Shown here one piece after another: positions 53,991-62,591 of a DNA stretch of 64,000 nt (positions are counted from its first letter, which is position 1; each line of letters opens with the position of its first letter). The notes beneath the pieces were generated by a model. It had not been told where the DNA came from and did no database searches. It was given only the letters and a program-made list of their open reading frames with translations. A program made the position numbers and the translations under genes. The DNA comes from Legionellaceae bacterium UBA6148 (lineage in GTDB: Bacteria > Pseudomonadota > Gammaproteobacteria > Legionellales > Legionellaceae), in NCBI GenBank assembly GCA_002423125.1, contig DIUW01000032.1, positions 1 to 64,000 of the forward strand. The letters are read 5' to 3'.

Positions 53991-55156
53991 TATAATGCCC
54001 CAGCTTGGTTAAACAGTTCTCGTCCAATCAACATCCGCCTAATTTCAGAGGTGCCAGCGCCGATTTCATAGAGTTTGGCATCGCGCAAGAGACGACCGGC
54101 AGGGTAGTCGTTCACGTAGCCATTTCCGCCTAGCGTTTGGATGGTTTGAAGCGCGATTTGCGTGGCTTTTTCAGACGTATACAAAATGACGCCAGCGGCA
54201 TCTTTTCTGCTCACCAGACCTTGATCGCATGCGCGAGCGACGGCATAAAGATAGGATCGTGAGGCACTTAGTTCGGCGTATATGTCGGCAAGTTTCGCTT
54301 GGATAAGCTGAAATTCACCTATCGCTTGATTGAATTGCTTTCGCTCATGTACGTAAGGCATCACTAAATCAAGGCAGGCTTGCATAATGCCAACCGGGCC
54401 AGCAGCTAAAATGGTGCGTTCATAATCAAGCCCGCTCATCAGAATTTTTACACCTTGATTCAACTCACCCAGTAAATTTTCAGCAGGCACAATGCATTCT
54501 TCAAAAACCAGCTCACAGGTGTTCGAGCCTCGCATTCCAAGTTTATCTAGTTTTTGTGCGGTGCTGAAACCAGGGAAGTCTTTTTCGATAATAAACGCAG
54601 AGATCCCCTTACTGCCGGCTTGTTTATTGGTTTTTGCGTAGACCACTAACACATGGGCATCGGGGCCATTGGTTATCCACATTTTTGTGCCATTGAGAAC
54701 AAAATGATCTTTTTCGGCACGAGCTTGAAGCTGCATGCTGACAACGTCGGAACCTGCATTGGGTTCACTCATGGCTAATGCGCCTACGTATTCACCCGTA
54801 ATGAGCTTGGGAAGATAGCGTTGCTTTTGTTGTGCATTACCATTTAAAAAAATTTGATTAACACACAGATTCGAATGTGCACCGTAACTTAATCCGACTG
54901 ACGCTGAGGCGCGGGAAATTTCTTCCATGGCAATCGCATGGGCCAAATACCCCATATTGGCACCACCATATTCTTCACTAACGGTAATACCTAATAAACC
55001 CATGCTTCCTAATTTTCGCCAAAGGGGGTTAGGAAACTGGTTATCATGATCGATTTCTGCGGCAATTGGGGCGATTTCACGTTGAGCAAATTGGCGAACA
55101 CTGTCGCGTAAAAGGTCATTGGTTTCGCCAAGCAGGTGTTGTAATCCAGAGTGCAT
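53990..55156 (-). CDS. liuA: isovaleryl-CoA dehydrogenase
   Basis: The 388-residue acyl-CoA dehydrogenase has [59 protein letters not shown], and [19 protein letters not shown]. The catalytic Glu lies in the segment [18 protein letters not shown], the position characteristic of isovaleryl-CoA dehydrogenases and not the C-terminal place used by most other family members. It takes isovaleryl-CoA to 3-methylcrotonyl-CoA with FAD. First gene of the operon. Confidence 0.94.
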   Translation of the reverse strand: MHSGLQHLLGETNDLLRDSVRQFAQREIAPIAAEIDHDNQFPNPLWRKLGSMGLLGITVSEEYGGANMGYLAHAIAMEEISRASASVGLSYGAHSNLCVNQIFLNGNAQQKQRYLPKLITGEYVGALAMSEPNAGSDVVSMQLQARAEKDHFVLNGTKMWITNGPDAHVLVVYAKTNKQAGSKGISAFIIEKDFPGFSTAQKLDKLGMRGSNTCELVFEECIVPAENLLGELNQGVKILMSGLDYERTILAAGPVGIMQACLDLVMPYVHERKQFNQAIGEFQLIQAKLADIYAELSASRSYLYAVARACDQGLVSRKDAAGVILYTSEKATQIALQTIQTLGGNGYVNDYPAGRLLRDAKLYEIGAGTSEIRRMLIGRELFNQAGAL

Positions 55157-55327
55157 TACTATTATCCTTTTTGATCGTTTACATAGTTTCAGAATATAAC
55201 GCGCTTGGTGTTACTTGTACAGCCTCATTGATGCGTAGGTCCTGTAGGGCAGGGAGGATAGGGTCTGTGTTAATCTGCAATATCCCATGTTACTATACTC
55301 CAAGCATCTTAACAGGAGGTTTGATTC

Positions 55328-56011
55328 ATGCGTGAAACGGTTTTGTGGGGGCAGCATGTTGATGAGTATCAGCAAATGTTTGGTTTGTCTGATTCAGATA
55401 TCCACTCACGATTACTCGAGTATGGTTGTGGTGCAACGGCGGTCAACGCACAGCTTCATGCACGTGGCCAATCGATCATTAGCTGTGATCCATTGTTTAC
55501 TTTTGATAAACTTCGTTTAGATCAATCCGTTCAATCGACGTTTGATGAAGCAGTTCAGCATCTTAATGTTGCTCATGAGCAGTATGATTTTAGTTATTAT
55601 GGTGGACTTACGTCGCTGATAGCCAAACGCCGTCAAGGAATTGATCGGTGTCTTGCTGATTATGAAGCAGGGCGCATGGAAAAACGTTATTTGCCACTTG
55701 AACATGACGCATTGCCGTTTGAGGATTTTTCATTTGATCTTGCACTGTGCTCGCACTTTTTATTCGTGTCTATCGATGAACAGGATGTTGATTTTCATTT
55801 GCGGTGTATTCGGGAATTAGCACGAGTGGCGAAAGAGGTGAGAATTTTTCCATTAATTGATGAAAGCGGCCAACCATCTCCTGCGCTTGGACCGAGCTTA
55901 TTAGGACTTCAACAAGAAAATTATGGTGTTGAAATTCGTAAGGTCGATTATCAATTACAACGGGGTGGCAATGCGATGCTCAGAGTATGGGCGCTTGAGT
56001 GTCAAGTATAA
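55328..56011 (+). CDS. SAM-dependent methyltransferase-like protein
   Basis: The 227-residue protein has a class I motif I ([16 protein letters not shown]), a motif II-like acidic strand (SIISCDPLF), and [20 protein letters not shown] as motif post-I/IV. The substrate is unknown. AGGAGG lies 7 bases before the ATG, a strong site. Its TAA overlaps the ATG of pyrD (TAATG), so the two genes are coupled. Confidence 0.78.
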   Translation: MRETVLWGQHVDEYQQMFGLSDSDIHSRLLEYGCGATAVNAQLHARGQSIISCDPLFTFDKLRLDQSVQSTFDEAVQHLNVAHEQYDFSYYGGLTSLIAKRRQGIDRCLADYEAGRMEKRYLPLEHDALPFEDFSFDLALCSHFLFVSIDEQDVDFHLRCIRELARVAKEVRIFPLIDESGQPSPALGPSLLGLQQENYGVEIRKVDYQLQRGGNAMLRVWALECQV

Positions 56012-57021
56012 TGTATTCACTGATGCGTTCTTTATTGTTTAAGCTTGATGAAGAAAAAGCGCATCATGTATCGCTAGAGGCCTTGCGCTATATTCCTCGC
56101 TCGTGTTTTTCGCAACCTATTTGGTCGAGAAAGCCGATTTATGCTCTCGGTCTTGAGTTTGCTCACCCTGTGGGACTCGCCGCCGGCCTTGATAAAAATG
56201 GCGATTATGTACAGGCCTTAGATAAGATTGGATTTTCATTCATTGAAGTTGGAACCGTCACGCCGCGCGCGCAAGACGGCCATCCTAAACCGCGTTTATT
56301 TCGATTACCTCAGGCTCATGCCATCATTAATCGCATGGGGTTTAATAACCATGGTGTTGAATCAATGGTATCAACGATTTCTCGTGTTCGCACTAACGCT
56401 ATTTTAGGTATAAACATTGGTAAAAACAAAGAGACGCCATTGAATAATGCCGCAGAAGATTATCTTTTTTGTTTGCGACATGTTTATCCTCACGCGTCAT
56501 ACGTTACTGTCAATATTTCGTCACCGAATACGCCCGATTTACGCCAGCTACAAGATAGCGATTATTTTTATCACTTGATGAAGCAATTGCGTGAAGAACA
56601 GCTTCGCTTGTCTGATCAATATCAGCGTTATGTGCCGATTGTGATTAAACTATCGCCGGATGAATCCGATGATGCGTTAAAACGCATGGCCGAGACCATT
56701 CTTCAGCTTGGCATCGATGGTATTATTGCGACGAATACAACCTGTGCGCGAGAGGCCGTCGCAGATTTGCCACATGGAAATGAGGCAGGGGGGCTAAGTG
56801 GCCGTCCGTTGTTGTCGCGATCGACCGAATGCTTACGAGTATTAAAGCAGGTTGTTGGTGATGTCATTCCTCTTATCGGTGTAGGTGGAATTGATAGTGC
56901 TTTAACTGCTCGCCAAAAACTTGAAGCGGGCGCGACGTTAGTGCAGGTATATACAGGGTTGATTTATCAGGGGCCTGGGTTGGTAAAGCGCGTAGTAGAG
57001 GGTCTATACCCGCGCTTTTAA
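56011..57021 (+). CDS. pyrD: dihydroorotate dehydrogenase (quinone), class 2
   Basis: The 336-residue membrane-associated flavoenzyme makes orotate in pyrimidine synthesis, passing electrons to quinone. It has the class 2 N-terminal helix region ([20 protein letters not shown]), [14 protein letters not shown], the NISSPNT motif with the catalytic Ser, and [21 protein letters not shown] choose the ATG at 56011, giving the same length as E. coli PyrD. An in-frame GTG at 55999 lies in the previous gene. Confidence 0.95.
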   Translation: MYSLMRSLLFKLDEEKAHHVSLEALRYIPRSCFSQPIWSRKPIYALGLEFAHPVGLAAGLDKNGDYVQALDKIGFSFIEVGTVTPRAQDGHPKPRLFRLPQAHAIINRMGFNNHGVESMVSTISRVRTNAILGINIGKNKETPLNNAAEDYLFCLRHVYPHASYVTVNISSPNTPDLRQLQDSDYFYHLMKQLREEQLRLSDQYQRYVPIVIKLSPDESDDALKRMAETILQLGIDGIIATNTTCAREAVADLPHGNEAGGLSGRPLLSRSTECLRVLKQVVGDVIPLIGVGGIDSALTARQKLEAGATLVQVYTGLIYQGPGLVKRVVEGLYPRF

Positions 57022-57042
57022 TCTTTCATGTCGCAGGCCAAT

Positions 57043-57276
57043 TTATGATCCAGACACATTCATCATCTGTGATGGCACAACCGTTGAAATCGCATGCTTA
57101 TAGACCATTTGTGTTACCGCATTTTTTAGCATTACCACGTTTTGATCAAAATTATCCACAATGCCATGTAGCTTGATCCCATTGATCAAAAAAATAGATA
57201 CTTGAATATTTTGTTCTTTCAAAGAGTTTAAAAATATATCTTGCAGTGAATTATTTAATGAGTCTTTCGTAGTCAT
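57043..57276 (-). CDS. hfq: Hfq RNA chaperone, divergent
   Basis: The 77-residue protein has Sm1 ([20 protein letters not shown]) and Sm2 ([11 protein letters not shown]) of Hfq, which forms a hexamer pairing small RNAs with mRNAs. It differs from usual gamma Hfq in LQDIFLN for LQDPFLN and [13 protein letters not shown] for LVNGIKLQGQIES, and it lacks the usual long C-terminal tail. AAGGAG sets the ATG at 57276. It is not in the usual miaA-hfq-hflX context. It may be the only copy or a second, specialised one. Confidence 0.9.
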   Translation of the reverse strand: MTTKDSLNNSLQDIFLNSLKEQNIQVSIFLINGIKLHGIVDNFDQNVVMLKNAVTQMVYKHAISTVVPSQMMNVSGS

Positions 57277-57733
57277 GTCAAACTCCTTGTAATTGTTATT
57301 GTCTATGCCGCAGTGATGGAGCACAGCCGAAGGTTGTACTTAGATTATCGACCGTTAAAAAATAAACTTGAGCTGTCGCTTTTCAATATTCTCAAACTTA
57401 ATCAGAGCACCGATTTTCCAGATTACTTCGATCTACCCCCTCTCCTGCGCGAGGAATTGGAGCAGGATGATAATCTCTTTCGCGGGAAGAGGGTTGGGGA
57501 GAGGGAAATGGAAAAATCTACGCTAAGACAACATCCTCTGAACAAAGTGTTGCAATTGAGGTGTTGAAGCAATTACAATGAACTCAATATTTGATTTTAT
57601 TTAAAACAATGTTTACACCCTTTGTTTTTTTTGTTATTATTGCGATCACGCTGCTGCATATTAGTATGTGAAGATACATTCTAAGAGTCAGTTGTATTGA
57701 ATTTGTATATAAACTTAAGTTTTGGAGAAAAAA
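57277..57733. other. intergenic region between hfq and fis, with a REP-like hairpin
   Basis: This stretch holds the hfq and fis promoters and a 70-bp palindromic element at 57436-57505. After the element, one frame reads KIYAKTTSSEQSVAIEVLKQ and then a stop at about 57581. It looks like the tail of a lost gene, but I cannot name the family. Confidence 0.4.
57436..57505. repeat. CCCCTCTCC/GGAGAGGGG REP-like palindrome
   Basis: CCCCCTCTCC (57436-57445) and GGGGAGAGGG (57496-57505) are the outer arms, with partial inner pairing around GCGCGAGGA and TTTCGCGGG. Elements of this shape are scattered in many gammaproteobacterial genomes. It appears to interrupt a decayed coding frame. Confidence 0.55.
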
Positions 57734-58021
57734 ATGACGATCACTTTAAACGATATTGAACAAAAAAATGCTGGTTTATCTGAACAGGTTATTCAAGCAG
57801 TTAAGCACTATTTAACAACGTCTGGTAGTAAAGATGCGAACCTCAACCTCCATCAATTGATTCTTGAAATTGTTGAAGCACCATTGTTTCGTACAGTGAT
57901 GGAAATGACACGTTATAATCAATCAAAAGCTGCTCGCGTGCTAGGTGTGAGCCGTGGAACATTGCGTACTAAACTGAAGCGTTATTTTGATGACGAATTT
58001 ATTGGTACACGCGATTATTAA
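57734..58021 (+). CDS. fis: DNA-binding protein Fis
   Basis: The 95-residue protein has the Fis core and C-terminal helix-turn-helix (MEMTRYNQSKAARVLGVSRG, then TLRTKLKRY). Fis bends DNA and controls rRNA, virulence and growth-phase genes; Legionella-like bacteria often have several copies. GGAG at 57723-57726 sets the ATG at 57734; the TTG at 57722 overlaps that site and is rejected. The usual dusB partner is missing. rnpB follows after about 40 bases. Confidence 0.93.
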   Translation: MTITLNDIEQKNAGLSEQVIQAVKHYLTTSGSKDANLNLHQLILEIVEAPLFRTVMEMTRYNQSKAARVLGVSRGTLRTKLKRYFDDEFIGTRDY

Positions 58022-58061
58022 TTGCTGGTTATCCCCGAGGCATTCTGCTATTATTCATTCC

Positions 58062-58426
58062 AAAGTCGGTCAGGCAATCGCTCGAAGTTACTTGTAGCTT
58101 CGGGAGGAAAGTCCGGGCTCCAAAAAGCAGGGTGCCAGGTAACGCCTGGGAGGCGTAAGCCTACGGCAAGTGCCACAGAAAATATACCGCCAATGCTTTT
58201 GGGCATCGGTAAGGGTGAAATGGTGCGGTAAGAGCGCACCGCGCGATTGGCAACAGTCGTGGCAGGGTAAACCCCACCCGGAGCAAGACCAAATAGGGAT
58301 CCATGTGGTATTTATACCATAACGTGCTGCTCGTACGGGATCCGGGTAGGTTGCTTGAGGTAAACGGTGACGTTTATCCCAGATGAATGATTGCCCACGA
58401 CAGAACCCGGCTTATCGACCGACTTT
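58062..58426 (+). ncRNA. rnpB: RNase P RNA, catalytic component
   Basis: The 365-base region has the universal conserved elements: GAGGAAAGTCCGGGCTCC near the 5' side, ACAGAAAATATACCGCC, GGTAAGGGTGAAA, the GAGCAAGACCAAATAGG segment, and AGATGAATGATTGCCC with ACAGAACCCGGCTTAT at the 3' side. The ends pair as AAGTCGGTC with GACCGACTT. It is a bacterial type A RNase P RNA that matures tRNA 5' ends. Short open frames predicted inside are not genes. Confidence 0.96.
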
Positions 58427-58483
58427 TACTTATTCAACTGCTTTTACTAGGTTGAAGAACACGTCCAACACTCAAGGAAAAAA

Positions 58484-59554
58484 ATGAATATCAATCGACG
58501 CTTGATGCCTCTCTTATTAATTTTAATTTTATTTCCATTGGTCAATGTACACGCCAACGCGATCGATAATTTACTCCCTTCTGAACGAAATACCATTGAT
58601 GTATTCCAGCGAGCATCATCCAAAGTCGTTTATGTGCAGCGACTTGCAACAATTATGAATAAGCGAAAACGCGTACACGTGTCCGATGGCACGGGTTCTG
58701 GAATTATTTGGGATAATGCGGGTCATGTTGTTACGAATTATCATGTTATAAAAGGTGCAGATAAACTACTCGTCAATGTGGATGATGTGTTGGTTTCTGC
58801 AAAAGTGGTCGGTGCAGAGCCACGAAAAGACATCGCTGTTCTTCACATCGAATCACCTAAAGTATTAGCCAAACTAAAAACATTTAAACCGTTTGCACTT
58901 GCACCAACACATAACCTGATTGTTGGTCAAAAAGCCATTGCGATTGGTAATCCTTTTGGTTTAGATCATACATTAACAATCGGTGTTATTTCTGCATTAG
59001 GTCGTGAATTTCCGGGTGTGGGAGGAGTGAATATCCGTGATGCGATTCAAACGGATGCGTCTATTAATCCTGGAAATTCGGGTGGTCCTCTTTTGGATAG
59101 TCAAGGTCGTCTTATTGGCTTAAACACCGCTATTTTTTCTCAATCTGGCTCATCGGCAGGGATTGGTTTTGCGATTCCTGCAGATGATGTTGTGCGGGTT
59201 GCAACGCAAATTATAAAGCATGGTCGAGTGATTTTGGCGGGGATTGGTATCGAACGAGCGGATGTTGATGTTGCCAGACGCCTTGGCGTGACAAATGGCA
59301 TCTTAATTGCCAGGACTCTTCCGAATACACCGGCGTCTAAAGCAGGGTTAGTGGTGACCTCGCGCGACAGATGGGGCCGAACACATTTGGGCGATGTGAT
59401 TGTTTCAATCAACAATCATGCCGTTGATAATTATGATAGTTTTTATAATGTGCTCAATTCAGTTGGCGTCGGTGAAGAAATATCCGTTACCTTAATGCGC
59501 AATGGAAAAAAAGTTCATCAGAAAATTAAAACGATAGATATTGCGGCTTATTGA
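58484..59554 (+). CDS. DegS/HtrA-type periplasmic serine protease with one PDZ domain
   Basis: The 356 residues have a signal peptide or anchor (about 1-25), a trypsin-like domain with the triad in VTNYHVI (His), RKDIAVLHI (Asp) and NPGNSGGPLLD (Ser), and one PDZ domain (about 265-350, RLGVTNGILIARTLPNTPAS). One PDZ and this length match DegS-like and plant-type Deg proteases more than DegP. Likely roles are envelope quality control or cutting a regulator. The gene is complete. Confidence 0.9.
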   Translation: MNINRRLMPLLLILILFPLVNVHANAIDNLLPSERNTIDVFQRASSKVVYVQRLATIMNKRKRVHVSDGTGSGIIWDNAGHVVTNYHVIKGADKLLVNVDDVLVSAKVVGAEPRKDIAVLHIESPKVLAKLKTFKPFALAPTHNLIVGQKAIAIGNPFGLDHTLTIGVISALGREFPGVGGVNIRDAIQTDASINPGNSGGPLLDSQGRLIGLNTAIFSQSGSSAGIGFAIPADDVVRVATQIIKHGRVILAGIGIERADVDVARRLGVTNGILIARTLPNTPASKAGLVVTSRDRWGRTHLGDVIVSINNHAVDNYDSFYNVLNSVGVGEEISVTLMRNGKKVHQKIKTIDIAAY

Positions 59555-60238
59555 TTAACGACTTCCAAAAATTGAAGTCCCAATTCGAACGATCGTACTC
59601 TCTGCGCGAATAGCGGCTTCAAAATCATGGCTCATCCCCATGGATAAGGTATCCATCGAGAGACCTAGTTGCATATTGATAGCCTGCAGACACTGTGTGA
59701 CACGTAAAAAAGACGTCACTTGTTTTTCGACATCTGTCTCTGGTTTAGGAATCACCATCAAGCCTCGCAATGCTAAACGTGGCAGTGCAGCAATATGAGC
59801 CGCAAGCGTTAACGCATCGTCACAATGAACACCCGCTTTAGTTGGCTCATCGTCTACATTCAGTTGAATACATATATTCAGTTTAGGCCGATCATCAGGG
59901 CGAGCATGATTCAATCGTTCAGCAATTATCGAATTGGATACAGTATGTACCCAATTAAAATGTTGAGCTATAGCGGTTGTTTTGTTCCGTTGAATTGAGC
60001 CAATAAAGTGCCAGTCAATGGGTAAATGTGCTAATGCGTTGATTTTAATGAGCGCCTCTTGCAAGTAATTTTCACCAAAATCACGAAGCCCTGCATTGAA
60101 TGCTTCAGTAATTGCATCTGCCGAGTGTTGTTTACTGACAGCCAATAATTGAACAGAATTTAATCGACGATGGTTGGATGTTTCTGCTTGCCGAATTAAG
60201 CGTTGAATTGCGTCAATACGTGTTTTTATAGTCATCAT
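59555..60238 (-). CDS. yggS: PLP homeostasis protein, YggS family
   Basis: The 227-residue single-domain PLP protein has the cofactor Lys in LLAVSKQHSADAI, FGENYLQEAL, WHFIGSIQRNK, and LSMGMSHDFEAAI near the C-terminus. Members bind PLP and balance its pool; they have no known catalytic reaction. The stop is directly next to that of the protease gene. In many gammaproteobacteria yggS lies divergently beside pilT; here higBA separates them. Confidence 0.93.
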   Translation of the reverse strand: MMTIKTRIDAIQRLIRQAETSNHRRLNSVQLLAVSKQHSADAITEAFNAGLRDFGENYLQEALIKINALAHLPIDWHFIGSIQRNKTTAIAQHFNWVHTVSNSIIAERLNHARPDDRPKLNICIQLNVDDEPTKAGVHCDDALTLAAHIAALPRLALRGLMVIPKPETDVEKQVTSFLRVTQCLQAINMQLGLSMDTLSMGMSHDFEAAIRAESTIVRIGTSIFGSR

Positions 60239-60331
60239 TATTTTATTTTATTGTAACTATTAAACATTATAACAAAAATAGCATGATGTGTATGATTTGA
60301 TTCGCGGTGCGCAACAGGCTACAATTGTACA

Positions 60332-60610
60332 ATGATTAAATCATTTAAACACAAGGGTCTCAAACTTTATTTTGAGACAGGCGTTTGCTCTGGTATTCAA
60401 GCAAAGCATCAGAGTAAACTTAGAATGCAGTTGACTGCGCTACATTCGGCTCGGTGTATTGAAGATCTTGATCTTCCAGGATATAACCTGCGCCAGCTTA
60501 AAGGACAACGCAAAGATTGTTGGTCAATAACGGTGAATGGCAATTGGCGCATGACCTTTATTTTTGATGACGGCGATGCTTACATTGTCAATTATGAGGA
60601 TTATCACTAA
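60332..60610 (+). CDS. higB: HigB-like toxin (RelE superfamily)
   Basis: The 92 residues carry the family pattern: IKSFKHKGLKLYFETG at the start, IEDLDLPGYNLRQLKGQRKD in the middle, and WSITVNGNWRMTFIFDDGDA then YIVNYEDYH at the end. HigB cuts mRNA on the ribosome. As is typical for higBA, the toxin gene comes first and its stop overlaps the antitoxin start (TAATG). Full length, so probably functional. Confidence 0.93.
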   Translation: MIKSFKHKGLKLYFETGVCSGIQAKHQSKLRMQLTALHSARCIEDLDLPGYNLRQLKGQRKDCWSITVNGNWRMTFIFDDGDAYIVNYEDYH

Positions 60611-60906
60611 TGATAATGCACAATCCACCCCATCCAGGGGAGTTTATTAGAGAAACGTACATTATACCACTTGGAATAAGTTTGAGATCAGCTGCGGAGA
60701 AGTTAGATGTTTCACCATCTACTTTTTCAAGACTCATTAAAGGGGATGCTGATATATCGCCTATAATGGCATTGAAATTATCTAAGTCCTTTGGACGATC
60801 GGCTGAAAGTTGGATGCTTATGCAAGCTGAGCACGAGCTGTGGAAAGCCAGAAAAAAAGTTAATCTTAATCGAGTATCTGTAATTTATTTTTCTCGGTGC
60901 GCATGA
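60610..60906 (+). CDS. higA: HigA-like antitoxin, XRE family
   Basis: The 98-residue protein opens with HNPPHPGEFIRETYIIPLGI, the family hallmark, and has a helix-turn-helix (SLRSAAEKLDVSPSTFSRLI) used for both toxin neutralisation and operator binding. The ATG at 60610 overlaps the higB stop; a second ATG at 60616 is possible. The C-terminus (VNLNRVSVIYFSRCA) looks slightly extended past the usual end (RKKVNL), perhaps by loss of the original stop. It ends 4 bases before pilT. Confidence 0.92.
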   Translation: MIMHNPPHPGEFIRETYIIPLGISLRSAAEKLDVSPSTFSRLIKGDADISPIMALKLSKSFGRSAESWMLMQAEHELWKARKKVNLNRVSVIYFSRCA

Positions 60907-60910
60907 GTGC

Positions 60911-61945
60911 ATGAATATTACCGAACTACTCCATTTGACCATTAAAAATAATGCATCCGATTTGCATTTATCCGCCGGCCTTCCCCCAATAATTCGCGTG
61001 GATGGTGATCTTCGACAATTGAATAGTCCTGCGCTTGATCATTCAGAAGTAGTCAACATTATTGACGATGTTATGAATGATAAACAGCGCAAGGAATATA
61101 ACGATCATTTGGAGATCGATTTTGCTTTTGAAATAGAAAACATCGCTCGTTTCCGGGTAAACGCATTCAATCAAGCTAGAGGCGCTGCAGCTGTATTTAG
61201 GGTCATTCCTTCTAAAATTTTATCGTTAGAAGACTTAAATTTACCACCCATTTTTACTGAAATGGCGTCATATCCCAACGGGTTAATTTTAGTGACTGGC
61301 CCCACTGGTTCCGGAAAAAGCACAACACTGGCTGCGATGGTCGACTACATTAATGCCAATCGACAGGATCATATTTTAACCATAGAAGATCCCATTGAGT
61401 TTGTTCATACCAGTCATCAATGCCTTGTCAATCAACGAGAAGTTCATCGTGATACCTGCAGTTTTAGTGCGGCACTACGATCGGCATTACGCGAAGATCC
61501 TGATGTCATTTTGGTTGGTGAATTACGTGATTTAGAAACCATGCGCCTTGCTATGACGGCGGCTGAAACCGGACATCTTGTGCTTGCGACTCTGCACACT
61601 AACTCAGCGACCAAAGCCATTAATCGGATTATTGATGTGTTTCCGGGTGATGAAAAAGCAATGATTCGCACCATGTTATCCGAATCATTACAAGCGGTTG
61701 TTGCGCAAACATTATTAAAAAAAACAGGGGGAGGGCGCATAGCAGCATTGGAAGTGATGATTTGTAATGCAGCCATTCGGAATCTAATTCGCGAGGACAA
61801 AATTGCTCAAATGTATTCCGCCATTCAAACGGGACAGTCACAAGGCATGCTTACCCTCGATCAACACCTAATGCAATTGGTCGATCAGAATATTATCACT
61901 CGTATAATCGCTCGAAATGCGGCGATAAATAAGACATTGTTTTGA
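60911..61945 (+). CDS. pilT: type IV pilus retraction ATPase PilT
   Basis: The 344-residue secretion ATPase has an N-terminal PAS-like domain (NNASDLHLSAGLPPIIRVDG), Walker A GPTGSGKSTTLAAM (about 131-144), the Asp box and Walker B region (LTIEDPIEFVH, DVILVGELRD), the His box (TGHLVLATLHTNSA), and the AIRNLIREDKIAQM motif that is needed for retraction. PilT powers pilus retraction for twitching and DNA uptake. One departure: GELRD in place of the common GEMRD. Confidence 0.95.
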   Translation: MNITELLHLTIKNNASDLHLSAGLPPIIRVDGDLRQLNSPALDHSEVVNIIDDVMNDKQRKEYNDHLEIDFAFEIENIARFRVNAFNQARGAAAVFRVIPSKILSLEDLNLPPIFTEMASYPNGLILVTGPTGSGKSTTLAAMVDYINANRQDHILTIEDPIEFVHTSHQCLVNQREVHRDTCSFSAALRSALREDPDVILVGELRDLETMRLAMTAAETGHLVLATLHTNSATKAINRIIDVFPGDEKAMIRTMLSESLQAVVAQTLLKKTGGGRIAALEVMICNAAIRNLIREDKIAQMYSAIQTGQSQGMLTLDQHLMQLVDQNIITRIIARNAAINKTLF

Positions 61946-62023
61946 ATTTTGGAATTGATATTTGACAATGTTTATACTGAAATAGTAAAATTTAATACAA
62001 ACTAATATTAATTTTGTAAGGTT

Positions 62024-62419
62024 ATGCATATTACCTCACATATATCTTTTCTAAAAAAAGAACTTTTTGATTTACAGGGCGTTTATTTATTTGGTTCTGT
62101 TGCAACAGGATCTGAAACAGAGCATAGCGACATTGACATTGCTGTATTATGCTCACGACGTATTGATCCAAAAATCAAGATCAAATTAACCAATCAACTT
62201 GAAGATACACTGCAAAAAAATATTGATTTCATTGAATTACGGTTTGTGAATACGATATTACAAGAGGAAATCTTACGTACTGCAAAACGCATTCTCACCG
62301 TTGATGAACTCGCCTGTGAGAAATATGAGGATTATATTTTTTGTAGCGCGATGGACTTTCGTGAGTTTCGAAAACCTCATGCCCTTGAAATTATTGCACG
62401 AGGAAATGTTTATGGATGA
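62024..62419 (+). CDS. mntA: MntA-like nucleotidyltransferase antitoxin
   Basis: The 131-residue MNT-domain protein has the catalytic motif GSVATGSETEHSDIDIAVL (about 25-43), with the two Asp that bind metal, and a C-terminal acidic part. In MntA-HepT modules this protein AMPylates the HEPN toxin to silence it. Overlap with the following hepT fragment (ATGGATGA) is the normal arrangement. The partner toxin here is truncated, so the antitoxin is now an orphan. The Shine-Dalgarno (TAAGG) is unusually close to the ATG. Confidence 0.85.
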   Translation: MHITSHISFLKKELFDLQGVYLFGSVATGSETEHSDIDIAVLCSRRIDPKIKIKLTNQLEDTLQKNIDFIELRFVNTILQEEILRTAKRILTVDELACEKYEDYIFCSAMDFREFRKPHALEIIARGNVYG

Positions 62420-62528
62420 TGTATTATTAGATAAATTTGCAAGCTTAGAACGATGTTTAATGCGTGTAATGACTGTCGTCCCGGAATTTAGCGCGACTTG
62501 GCGAGCCTGCGAGATTAGTCGTGCTTAA
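62412..62528 (+). pseudogene. HepT-like HEPN toxin, truncated by a repeat
   Basis: The first 19 residues, MDDVLLDKFASLERCLMRV, match the start of HepT RNases. After that the frame runs into a GATCCATTTCT-type repeat (62475 on) and ends at 62526-62528 with a foreign tail. The HEPN active motif (RxxxxH) is missing, so the toxin cannot function. Confidence 0.7.
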
Positions 62529-62566
62529 TGTCCGGGATCCATTTCTCAATTGGCACAGTGTCATTG
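62475..62566. repeat. relative of the GATCCCAGC MITE-like repeat, inside hepT
   Basis: CTGTCGTCCCGG at one side and GTCCGGGATCCATTTCTCAA, then GGCACAGTGTCATT at the other, match parts of the elements at 6740 and 38991 (CTGTCATCCCAG, GGGATCCATTTCTGAA, GCACAGTGCCATT). The hairpin arms differ in sequence. The unit breaks hepT. Confidence 0.6.
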
Positions 62567-62591
62567 GGAAACGTATTTAGAAGACGTAGCA

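Noticed and set aside
57313..57567. 84-residue plus-strand frame between hfq and fis
   Set aside because: It crosses the REP-like palindrome and has no ribosome-binding site. At most a tail remnant exists here in another frame.
58022..58239. Short open frames on both strands after fis
   Set aside because: They lie in the RNase P RNA gene, which explains the sequence fully.
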